Source: Pseudomonadota bacterium
GTDB taxonomy: Bacteria > Pseudomonadota > Alphaproteobacteria > Sphingomonadales > SMXR01
DNA: 5,248 bases
Reading direction: 5' to 3'
Assembly (NCBI GenBank): GCA_022568115.1
Contig: JADFFP010000113.1
Coordinates: 1 to 5,248 of the forward strand
Below the pieces are notes generated by a model. It made no database searches, had not been told where the DNA came from, and saw only the letters and a list, made by a program, of their open reading frames with translations. The first letter of the stretch is position 1. Every line of letters starts with the position of its first letter. The translations under genes were made by a program, and so were the position numbers. Of the stretch, positions 1 to 5,248 are shown in pieces.

Positions 1-32
1 GTCTCAGACGGACAAATCCGTTGGTCTGAAAC
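1..32 (-). other. Hairpin at left edge, possible terminator stem of the small ORF
   Basis: The first 32 bases form an inverted repeat. Bases 1-9 pair with 24-32, and an inner stem pairs 10-12 with 17-19 around a CAAA/TTTG loop, leaving a 4-base bulge (20-23). Read as minus-strand RNA the outer stem is 9 continuous pairs including one G-U. Read as plus-strand RNA that position is a C-A mismatch, so the minus strand is favoured. It lies 21 bases downstream of the stop codon of the 37-codon ORF. A U-tract, which would make it an intrinsic terminator, would fall outside the window, so the terminator role is a guess. Confidence 0.35.
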
Positions 33-52
33 CGGGTGCTTTCAAGAGGCTG

Positions 53-166
53 TTAATGGCTCTTTTTGGCCGCCCGCTTGAGGTGGCGCCAGGCCCGCTT
101 GGATTGTGAATATTTGCTCACAAAATGCCGGGCGCTGTAACTTTCGTTCAGGGCTGTCGTAATCAT
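53..166 (-). CDS. Small basic hypothetical protein, 37 residues
   Basis: This is a short ORF from ATG (166-164) to TAA (55-53). I do not recognise the protein. It is preceded by a good Shine-Dalgarno sequence (AAGGAAG around 179-173, roughly seven bases from the ATG), the main reason to believe it is translated. The product begins MITTALNESYSARHF and its second half is strongly basic, ending in KRAAKKSH. There are no cysteines, no hydrophobic segment and no evident signal peptide, so a cytoplasmic, possibly RNA- or nucleic-acid-associated peptide is conceivable, but this is only inference from charge. It lies on the same strand as slt and moaB, 171 bases after moaB, with its own AT-rich upstream region and a hairpin just downstream, so it may be a separate monocistronic gene. 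Chance occurrence of a 37-codon ORF with a ribosome binding site cannot be excluded. Confidence 0.5.
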   Translation of the reverse strand: MITTALNESYSARHFVSKYSQSKRAWRHLKRAAKKSH

Positions 167-308
167 CGGGGTCTTCCTTTTCTTGCTCTTTAAGTGATAG
201 TACGCTCAAGTCACTGAAAACCTTCGCTTTTTTACCGATTTGTTGCCGTTTTTTGAAAATTCAGGGTCATTTCCAGGGGCCCTGTCCTTTCACGCTTCAT
301 ATAAGACT

Positions 309-325
309 TTGTAATTATATTACAA
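309..325 (-). promoter_or_regulatory. 17-base palindrome containing a TATAAT hexamer
   Basis: TTGTAATTATATTACAA is a perfect inverted repeat with 7-base arms and a 3-base spacer, just after the moaB stop codon. On the minus strand it contains an exact TATAAT (319-314), so it could be an operator over the -10 box of a promoter for the small ORF at 166-53, which would then have a 5' leader of about 140 bases. I see no matching -35 hexamer at 16-18 bases. The arms are AT-rich and no U-tract follows, so it is a poor intrinsic terminator. The binding protein is unknown. Confidence 0.35.
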
Positions 326-337
326 GAGTGAATAATA

Positions 338-874
338 TTATTTCAGAGATTCTTTCAGGCGGGGCATCAGCTCGACAAAATTACAGGGCCGGTAACGGCT
401 ATCCAGCTGGTGCTTTAAAATCCCGTTCCAGCCGTCGCGGCAGGCCCCGGGTGATCCCGGCAGGGCGAACAGGTAGGTGCCGTTGGCCACCCCGCCGGTG
501 GCCCGCGACTGGATCGTAGAGGTGCCGATCAGGTCGTAGGAGAGCATCCGGAACAGCTCGCCGAACCCTTCAATCTCTTTCTCATAAACTGATTTAAAGG
601 CCTCAGGCGTAACGTCGCGGCCGGTCACCCCGGTGCCGCCGGTGGCAATCACCACATCGATTTCGGGATCGGCAATCCAGATTTTCAGGCGCGCGATGAT
701 TTTTTCCAGATCGTCGGAGACGATCACCCGGCCCTTTAAAGTATGGCCGGCTTCTTTAATACATTTCTCTAACACATTGCCGGACTTATCGTTTTCCGCC
801 TTGCGGGTGTCGGAAACGGTCAGAATCGCAATATTTACGGCCAAAAAGGGCCGTTTTGGGTCAATTTTGGGCAC
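338..874 (-). CDS. moaB: MoaB, molybdenum cofactor biosynthesis protein B
   Basis: The product is a 178-residue protein of the MoaB/MogA family, cytoplasmic enzymes that bind molybdopterin and adenylylate it ahead of molybdenum insertion; in many organisms MogA does this and the exact role of MoaB is less certain. The protein shows the family signatures: ILTVSDTR at 17-24, ATGGTGVTGRDVTPEA at 77-92 (the conserved TGGTG loop and the D/E residues of the cofactor site) and ALPGSPGAC at 137-145. The length is normal for the family. The start is GTG (874-872), preceded by GGAAGGGA with six bases of spacing; there is no upstream or nearby ATG alternative. The start lies inside the end of slt, with a 14-base overlap in another frame, which suggests translational coupling and a shared transcript. 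Its ribosome binding site is within slt codons. MogA-like function cannot be separated from MoaB by sequence inspection alone. Confidence 0.93.
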   Translation of the reverse strand: MPKIDPKRPFLAVNIAILTVSDTRKAENDKSGNVLEKCIKEAGHTLKGRVIVSDDLEKIIARLKIWIADPEIDVVIATGGTGVTGRDVTPEAFKSVYEKEIEGFGELFRMLSYDLIGTSTIQSRATGGVANGTYLFALPGSPGACRDGWNGILKHQLDSRYRPCNFVELMPRLKESLK

Positions 875-2705
875 TTTCGGTCCCTTCCGGGGCGGGTTGG
901 GCCAGGGCGGCGACAGCGGGCTCTTTTTGGGTCAGATAAAATTCCTTATCAAGCGCTTCATAGACCGGCCAGGCGCCCGCGGCGGCGGCATCCAGACTCG
1001 GGGTCGGCTGTCCGAACCGCATCCGGTAAATCCACATATTGGCGATAACTTTTTCAATAAAATTTCTGGTCTCGCGGTAGGGGATGGTCTCGATAAAAAG
1101 AAGCGGATCGTCATTATAGTCAATGCGGTTTTCCCAGCGCCCGAGGTTGCCGGGGCCGCCGTTGTAGGCGGTGGCGAACTTCAACAGGTTGCCGTCGGTG
1201 ACCCGGTCCTCAAAAAGCTTCAGCATATAGGTCTGGCTGATCCCCATGTTGACCTCGGGGATAAGCAATTTATATTTGCCGGACCAGCGCAAGCTGCGGT
1301 CGCCGGAAATAAAGCTGGCGGTCGAAGGCATCAGCTGCATCAGGCCGTAAGCGCCGGCGCCGCTGTGGGCCCGGGGCAGGAAGTGGGATTCCTGACGCAT
1401 AAAGCCGAGCATCAGCGCCCGGTCGATTATGTAACCGCCTTCAGGCTGCCACAACGGCACCGGGAAAAACGGGCTGTCGGGCAGGGCGGTGGTTTGGGAA
1501 ACCTCCTTGGCGATCAGGATCTGGCTGGCGGGCAGGTCAAGCTTCGCCGCCAGGGCGATAATATCTTCCGGCCGGTGGTGCTGTTTGCGGGTCCAGATCA
1601 GCCGCAATTCCTGGTCGGCCAGGGAATATTCTCCGATCCCGGCAAGCGCGATCGCGCGCCTGACCCCCTCCAGGCTGGCCAGGGTTTGATAATCCCGGTC
1701 GGTGAGCGGCACCGGATCCCAAACGAACTCCGGCTCCATCCCCAATTGCCGCATGGCGATCAGGCCATAAAAAGTATCCTTGTGGCGGGCGGCGATTTTC
1801 AGGAAATGGGCGACCTGGTCGGGCTGGCGGCATTTGATGTAAGAGCGCGCGGTCCAGAACGCCCCGGCCGAAAGGATCCAGGGATCATCGGTGGCCCCTT
1901 GCGCGAGCCGTGAAAAATGGGCGATCGCCCCGCCGCAGATGCCGGAACGCCAGGCCGCCAGGCCGGCGATCCAGTTGGCCTGGGTCAGCGGCTGGGAGGA
2001 TATTTCCACCGCCAGCGAGGCCAGGGCATAGGCTTTTTCATCGTCGCCGTTAAAGAAGTAATTTTCGGCCAGGGTGGTCAGGTTTTTGACAAACTCGGCC
2101 TCGCTGAAAATCTCCCGCGCCTCGAAAGCCCACAGCCTTTTTTCCGCCCGGCCCGGGCGGTTGCGCCAGATTTCCCTGGAAAAACGGCTGTCAAATCTGG
2201 CCAGCGCCGATTTATCCGATTTGCTTCTGGTTACCTTGGGCTTGGCTTTCGGCGCGGCGGGCTGGCCGTTGGAGTAGCCATTATTGTCTATTGCCGGGAG
2301 CGGGGCCTTGGGGGTCCGGGCGCTTCCCTGGCGTTTTCTGGCCAGGCGGTAAATCCGGTTGGCCCCGGGATGGCCGGCGTAATTGGACATCCAGCGGGAC
2401 AGTTCGGAAAACGAAGAGCGGTATTTGGTCGGGTGCATATAGCGCTGGAACTTGACATGGCCGATCAGAAGGGAATCGGACACCCTGGCGATTAGCCGGT
2501 CCGCCGCCGGCCAGTCGCCGGCTTCCTGCAATTCAAATATCCGCCGGTAAAGATCGCGGTCTTGTTCACTCAGGATTTGCAGGGACGGCGAAGCCTCAAT
2601 CGCTGCTTGAGAATGGCCTTGCCCGGGGGTGAAAACCAGCAGCCCGGCGATGAAAGCAAGGGCGGTTAACAGACAACTGGAAAAGGGCAAAAACCTTGTG
2701 ATCAC
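861..2705 (-). CDS. slt: Soluble lytic murein transglycosylase (Slt70-like, SLT domain)
   Basis: This is a periplasmic enzyme that cleaves the MurNAc-GlcNAc bond of peptidoglycan without water, leaving 1,6-anhydro-MurNAc ends. Counted from the GTG start used here it has 614 residues. Order of parts: a signal peptide (about 1-34, hydrophobic LLTALAFIAGLLVF core, likely cleavage after SQA), an alpha-helical repeat region typical of the Slt70 U-shaped domain, and a C-terminal SLT domain. Catalytic Glu439 is in MRQES, followed by GAYGLMQLMPST (451-462), NMGISQTY and AYNGGPGN (513-520), then YRETRNFIEKV. A low-complexity Pro/Lys/Ala/Ser-rich linker at about 127-168 interrupts the helical part. In-frame ATGs at 2762 and 2750 would extend it by 19 or 15 residues, but neither has a ribosome binding site and the extension would give an awkwardly long n-region. 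The GTG at 2705 has GAGGG eight bases upstream. It is first gene of the slt-moaB pair. No strong promoter is evident upstream; GATAAT at 2821-2816 is a weak -10 candidate. Confidence 0.93.
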   Translation of the reverse strand: MITRFLPFSSCLLTALAFIAGLLVFTPGQGHSQAAIEASPSLQILSEQDRDLYRRIFELQEAGDWPAADRLIARVSDSLLIGHVKFQRYMHPTKYRSSFSELSRWMSNYAGHPGANRIYRLARKRQGSARTPKAPLPAIDNNGYSNGQPAAPKAKPKVTRSKSDKSALARFDSRFSREIWRNRPGRAEKRLWAFEAREIFSEAEFVKNLTTLAENYFFNGDDEKAYALASLAVEISSQPLTQANWIAGLAAWRSGICGGAIAHFSRLAQGATDDPWILSAGAFWTARSYIKCRQPDQVAHFLKIAARHKDTFYGLIAMRQLGMEPEFVWDPVPLTDRDYQTLASLEGVRRAIALAGIGEYSLADQELRLIWTRKQHHRPEDIIALAAKLDLPASQILIAKEVSQTTALPDSPFFPVPLWQPEGGYIIDRALMLGFMRQESHFLPRAHSGAGAYGLMQLMPSTASFISGDRSLRWSGKYKLLIPEVNMGISQTYMLKLFEDRVTDGNLLKFATAYNGGPGNLGRWENRIDYNDDPLLFIETIPYRETRNFIEKVIANMWIYRMRFGQPTPSLDAAAAGAWPVYEALDKEFYLTQKEPAVAALAQPAPEGTESAQN

Positions 2706-2713
2706 TTCTAAGG

Positions 2714-2718
2714 CCCTC
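2714..2718 (-). promoter_or_regulatory. Ribosome binding site that decides the slt start
   Basis: GAGGG on the minus strand stands eight bases before the GTG at 2705-2703. The upstream in-frame ATG codons at 2762 and 2750 have no purine-rich sequence at the right distance. Starting at this GTG also places the charged and hydrophobic parts of the signal peptide at the usual positions. This is inference from motif and topology, not from expression data. Confidence 0.5.
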
Positions 2719-2836
2719 GTTGGTTGGGGGGGTCCGTCCCTGCATATCATTTCAAGGGCCATAAGTCAGCCATCGAGTTGGGGAAAATGAGAATTTATTA
2801 CAAGCTACGAAAAAAATTATCGCCGAAAAGTTTTGC

Positions 2837-2867
2837 AAAAATAAAAGGCAGGCCGAAGCCCGCCTTT
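2837..2867 (-). terminator. Intrinsic terminator with UUCG loop (end of candidate tracrRNA)
   Basis: The minus-strand RNA forms a 10-pair stem, AAAGGCGGGC (2867-2858) with GCCTGCCTTT (2853-2844), closed by a C(UUCG)G tetraloop, followed by UUUUAUUUUU ending at 2837. The single imperfect position (2861 with 2850) is a G-U pair on the minus strand but an A-C mismatch on the plus strand. With the UUCG loop, this points to the minus strand as the functional direction. On the plus strand it is followed by AAATTTTTT, so some bidirectional activity is possible. Confidence 0.85.
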
Positions 2868-2907
2868 AAATTTTTTGGAATCAATCCTTGTTAACGGATT
2901 GACCGCG

Positions 2908-2943
2908 TTTTCTGAAATGCTAGCCCAGAACTTGCCATTTAGC
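2908..2943 (-). repeat. Predicted anti-repeat of the tracrRNA
   Basis: The segment is 36 bases, the usual length of a type II repeat. Its minus-strand RNA starts GCUAAAUGGC and ends GCAUUUCAG plus a short A run. The ends pair as CU/AG, AAAUG/CAUUU and C/G with two single-base bulges (2914 and 2935), like the partly palindromic ends of type II-C repeats. It predicts that the CRISPR repeat resembles the plus strand here, with CTGAAATGCTAG near its 5' end. The boundaries are estimates from the fold, not from an observed array. Confidence 0.5.
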
Positions 2944-2958
2944 GTTCTTTTTGTCAAG

Positions 2959-2972
2959 GTGCATAGATGCAC
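2959..2972. promoter_or_regulatory. 14-base palindrome between tracrRNA and cas9
   Basis: GTGCATAGATGCAC is an inverted repeat with perfect 6-base arms around AG. It lies between the candidate tracrRNA and the cas9 ribosome binding site (AAAGGAG, 2984-2990). It could be an operator for a regulator controlling both divergent units, or a small hairpin in the cas9 leader. No family of regulator is recognised. It is next to TTGTCA (plus, 2951-2956) and TTGACA (minus, 2957-2952), both -35-like, but no good -10 is seen for either. Confidence 0.35.
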
Positions 2973-2996
2973 GCATTGATTTAAAAGGAGCAGGTT

Positions 2997-5248
2997 ATGC
3001 ACTACCGTCTTGGTCTTGATTTAGGAACAAATTCAATTGGCTGGACAATTTTAGAACGCAGTTCAAAAAAAAAGGGGCTGGAGGCATGGTCTCTGCTGGA
3101 CATGGGCGTTCGCATTTTTCCCGACAGCCGGGAGTTTTCACAGGAGCCTTTAAAAGGCGGCCGGGTTGGCGACAGCCTGGCGGCGGCCCGGCGCATGGCC
3201 CGGGGAATGCGCCGCAACCGGGACCGGGGCAAAAACCGCATGGCCTATATGATGGCCCGTCTGGTTGAGATGGGCCTGATGCCACAGGATAGCGGTGAGC
3301 GCAAAGCGCTGGAGAATCTGAATCCCTACCAATTACGGGCGGAAGGCATGGAACGTCCCTTGACCCCGCATGAGCTGGGGCGGGCCCTGTTTCACCTGGG
3401 GCTCCGGCGCGGTTTTAAATCCAACCGCAAAGAATTTACAAAAGAAAAAAAAGAAGGTGGAAAACGTGCGGAGCATATCAAGGGCTTAAAGCAAGCCTTG
3501 GGTAATAAGACACTGGGACAATTTTTATGGGACCGTCTGCAGGCTGGAAAGCCGATTCGTTTCCGCGACAACATGGAATGGTTCCCGGACCGGGCCATGT
3601 ACGCGGAAGAATTTGACGCCCTGCGCGATTGTCAGGCGCCTCATCACAGCCTGTCCGAGGATGATTGGTTAAGTCTTCGCAATGACAGTATTTTGTTTCA
3701 ACATCCCTTAAGACCCGTGCCGAAGAGTGAGCGAAGAAGATGCGCCTTCAAGCCGAAAGAAATATGCGCCCATAGGGATACGCCGATCGCCCAATGGTTC
3801 CGAATTTATAGTGAGCTGGGGAACTTGCGCTGGATTGACCGGGAACAAACGGATCATCGCCTTAACCCTGAACAGCGCCAGGCCATTCTGGACAAGCTGC
3901 TTTCCAAAAAAACCGGCATCACCTGGAATGCCATTCGCAAATTAAAGGGGGCGGATGGCCAGCTGTTATTTTCCCGTGACTGTCGTTTCAATCTGGAAGA
4001 TGATCGGCGTGAAAAACTGGACGCCCACAAGGTTGCTATCTGGATGACAAATGAACCGGAGCTTGCTCCGCTGTGGGGGGATATGGACCCCGCAACGCTG
4101 GATGATGTTTTTATAGACCTGCATGCCGCCCAGGAAGATGAACAGCTGATTGCCGGCCTGGTTGGCAAGTACGGCTTGACCCCGGAACAGGCCAAAGCCT
4201 TCGCGGCCCTGCCGTTAGGCAGCAAAACCCAAAATCTGTCACGGCAGGTTATGGAAGAACTGGTGCCCATCCTGCGGGATCAGGGGATTGAATATTACGA
4301 TGCTGTCAAGCAATTGACCGATGGCGACGGCAACCCCTTGCATCACAGCATTATAGTAAACTCTGAAAGAATGGAGAAATTGCCATATTATGGACAGGTA
4401 TTGTATCAAAGCATGGTGCGGTATGATTCCAGAAAGGATGCCAAAACAGATCCTGAAGGCCACTTTGGCAAGATAGGCAACCCAACCGTTCATGTCGCCC
4501 TGAACCAGCTGCGCAGGGTTGTCAATGCCCTGATCGGCCGGTTTGGTTGCGCGCCTTCGGAAATTCATGTGGAATTATCACGGGATTTGAAACTGGGTGC
4601 CAAACAACGCAGTGAAATCAACCGGGAAATTGCCAAAAATACGCGCCGGAATGATAAACTGCGCGAAGAATGGGAACGCCTGTCAGGGGGCCGTGCCGCC
4701 ACCGCCCGTGATTTAAAAAAACTGAAACTTTGGGAAGAATTAGGGAAAGATGAACTGGCCCGGCGCTGTGTTTTTACCGGCAAAGTCATCGCCGCCCATC
4801 ACCTGATCAATGGCGAGGTGGAAATCGAACATCTACTGCCTCGTCATAGCACCCAGGATGACACCATGGCCAATTTGACCCTGGCTTTCAAAGGGGCCAA
4901 CCGGGCCAAAGGCAAAAACTCGCCATACGAGGCCTTCGCAGATGGCCGTCACCGGGATTTTAACTGGCAGGAAATTCTGGACCGGGTATCGCGGCTTTCT
5001 AAAGCCAAACGCTGGCGTTTTGGTGAGGATGCCATGGATAAGTGGCTGGATGATAATACCTTCATCGCCCGCCAATTGACCGACAACCAGTATATAGCAC
5101 GGGCAGCACAAGGTTATTTAAGAGCATTGACCCCTAAGGTTGTACCCGTCCCCGGCAGGTTGACGGCCATGGTGCGCGGAAAATGGCATCTGAGTTTGAG
5201 CGGGGATGGGAAAAAAGACCGGAAAGACCACCGCCACCACGCCATCGA
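2997..5248 (+). CDS. cas9: Type II-C Cas9 endonuclease, 3' end cut by window
   Basis: RNA-guided dual nuclease of a type II-C CRISPR-Cas system: HNH cuts the guide-paired DNA strand and RuvC the other. The 750 complete codons have no stop or frameshift. The start ATG has AAAGGAG six bases upstream and gives the classic N-terminus. Landmarks: RuvC-I LGLDLGTNSIGW with Asp8; arginine-rich bridge helix about 65-81; NPYQLRAEG and ELGRALFHLGLRRGFKSNRK at 109-145; FRIYSELGNLRWID in the recognition lobe; LPYYGQVL and NPTVHVALNQLRRVVNAL before RuvC-II; RuvC-II EIHVELSRDLK with Glu526; HNH region opening with CVFTGK, then EIEHLLP with His612, Asn626 and Asn635 at the same spacing as His840, Asn854 and Asn863 of S. 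pyogenes Cas9; RuvC-III RHHAI with His748. Codon 751 begins GA at the window edge and should be the catalytic Asp. The PAM-interacting domain is missing only because the window ends; a full length near 1,050-1,100 residues is expected. The residue before the HNH His is Glu rather than Asp. cas1, cas2 and the array should lie downstream. Confidence 0.97.
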   Translation, partial: MHYRLGLDLGTNSIGWTILERSSKKKGLEAWSLLDMGVRIFPDSREFSQEPLKGGRVGDSLAAARRMARGMRRNRDRGKNRMAYMMARLVEMGLMPQDSGERKALENLNPYQLRAEGMERPLTPHELGRALFHLGLRRGFKSNRKEFTKEKKEGGKRAEHIKGLKQALGNKTLGQFLWDRLQAGKPIRFRDNMEWFPDRAMYAEEFDALRDCQAPHHSLSEDDWLSLRNDSILFQHPLRPVPKSERRRCAFKPKEICAHRDTPIAQWFRIYSELGNLRWIDREQTDHRLNPEQRQAILDKLLSKKTGITWNAIRKLKGADGQLLFSRDCRFNLEDDRREKLDAHKVAIWMTNEPELAPLWGDMDPATLDDVFIDLHAAQEDEQLIAGLVGKYGLTPEQAKAFAALPLGSKTQNLSRQVMEELVPILRDQGIEYYDAVKQLTDGDGNPLHHSIIVNSERMEKLPYYGQVLYQSMVRYDSRKDAKTDPEGHFGKIGNPTVHVALNQLRRVVNALIGRFGCAPSEIHVELSRDLKLGAKQRSEINREIAKNTRRNDKLREEWERLSGGRAATARDLKKLKLWEELGKDELARRCVFTGKVIAAHHLINGEVEIEHLLPRHSTQDDTMANLTLAFKGANRAKGKNSPYEAFADGRHRDFNWQEILDRVSRLSKAKRWRFGEDAMDKWLDDNTFIARQLTDNQYIARAAQGYLRALTPKVVPVPGRLTAMVRGKWHLSLSGDGKKDRKDHRHHAI

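Larger units (their letters stand above)
2837..2943 (-). ncRNA. Candidate tracrRNA for the adjacent type II-C Cas9
   Basis: Read on the minus strand, this intergenic segment has the three parts of a tracrRNA in the expected order. First is a 36-base anti-repeat-like segment (2943-2908) whose ends are imperfect inverted repeats, as in many type II-C repeats. Second is a nexus-like hairpin: TCAATCC (2902-2896), loop GTTAACAA, GGATTGA (2887-2881), seven perfect pairs plus two possible G-U pairs. Third is a strong intrinsic terminator (2867-2837). It ends before slt and is divergent from cas9, which starts 54 bases from the presumed 5' side. The true 5' end is not visible: a TTGACA at 2957-2952 is a good -35 match but lacks a clear -10, and would start the RNA inside the anti-repeat. 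The array is not in the window, so complementarity to the actual repeat could not be tested. Known role: pairs with the crRNA repeat, binds Cas9 and allows RNase III processing. Confidence 0.65.

Noticed and set aside
262..284. CAGGG/CCCTG inverted repeats (262-266, 274-284) as a terminator
   Set aside because: The arms are only five bases, the alternatives compete, and no convincing U-tract follows on either strand.
253..519. 88-codon plus-strand ORF across the moaB 3' end
   Set aside because: Its second half is antisense to conserved moaB residues and is rich in Arg, Gly and Pro; no ribosome binding site is apparent.
633..1913. 426-codon plus-strand ORF antisense to slt and moaB
   Set aside because: It lies opposite genes with clear family motifs. 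Its low-complexity Gly/Ala/Gln/Pro-rich product is typical of the shadow frame in GC-rich coding DNA.
1917..2495. 192-codon plus-strand ORF antisense to slt
   Set aside because: Same reason: composition of a shadow frame, no recognisable domain, and the opposite strand encodes the helical part of Slt.
2844..2867. The hairpin as a plus-strand terminator or cas9 attenuator
   Set aside because: The plus-strand stem has an A-C mismatch and a CGAA loop, and it lies upstream of any likely cas9 promoter. The minus-strand reading is clearly better.
2817..3002. 61-codon minus-strand ORF over the tracrRNA region and cas9 start
   Set aside because: The structured RNA signals explain this segment better, the ORF runs through the terminator stem, and the peptide is unrecognisable.
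3854..5111. Minus-strand ORFs opposite cas9 (3854-4270, 4239-4568, 4565-4789, 4833-5111)
   Set aside because: All lie opposite conserved Cas9 domains and have no family motifs; they are shadows.
1..5248. CRISPR array, spacers, insertion sequence or tRNA in the window
   Set aside because: I saw no regularly spaced direct repeats, no transposase fragment, no terminal repeats and no cloverleaf on either strand.

Overview
The window looks like alphaproteobacterial chromosomal DNA. This rests on a fairly high GC content, an Slt-type lytic transglycosylase fused in an operon to moaB, and a compact Cas9 with type II-C landmarks. Genus cannot be read from the sequence.

Left part, minus strand (1-2705): two housekeeping genes, slt (soluble lytic murein transglycosylase) and moaB (molybdenum cofactor biosynthesis), overlap by 14 bases and are probably co-transcribed. 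Beyond moaB lies a spacer of about 170 bases (167-337) with a 17-base palindrome that contains a TATAAT hexamer. Then comes a 37-codon basic small ORF with a good ribosome binding site, and a hairpin at the very left edge.

Middle (2706-2996): an AT-rich intergenic region that contains a convincing candidate tracrRNA on the minus strand. It has a full-length anti-repeat-like segment, a nexus-like stem-loop, and a strong intrinsic terminator with a UUCG loop. It is divergent from cas9. A 14-base palindrome lies between the tracrRNA and the cas9 ribosome binding site.

Right part, plus strand (2997-5248): the first 750 codons of a type II-C cas9, uninterrupted and cut by the window edge inside the codon of the RuvC-III aspartate. 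RuvC-I, the arginine-rich bridge helix, RuvC-II and HNH all keep their catalytic residues, so the enzyme is predicted to be an active dual nuclease. The PAM-interacting C-terminus, cas1, cas2 and the CRISPR array are not in the window and would be expected to the right.

Together the window holds the left border of a type II-C CRISPR-Cas locus, with the guide-scaffold RNA and the effector expressed divergently from one intergenic region, set next to an slt-moaB operon.
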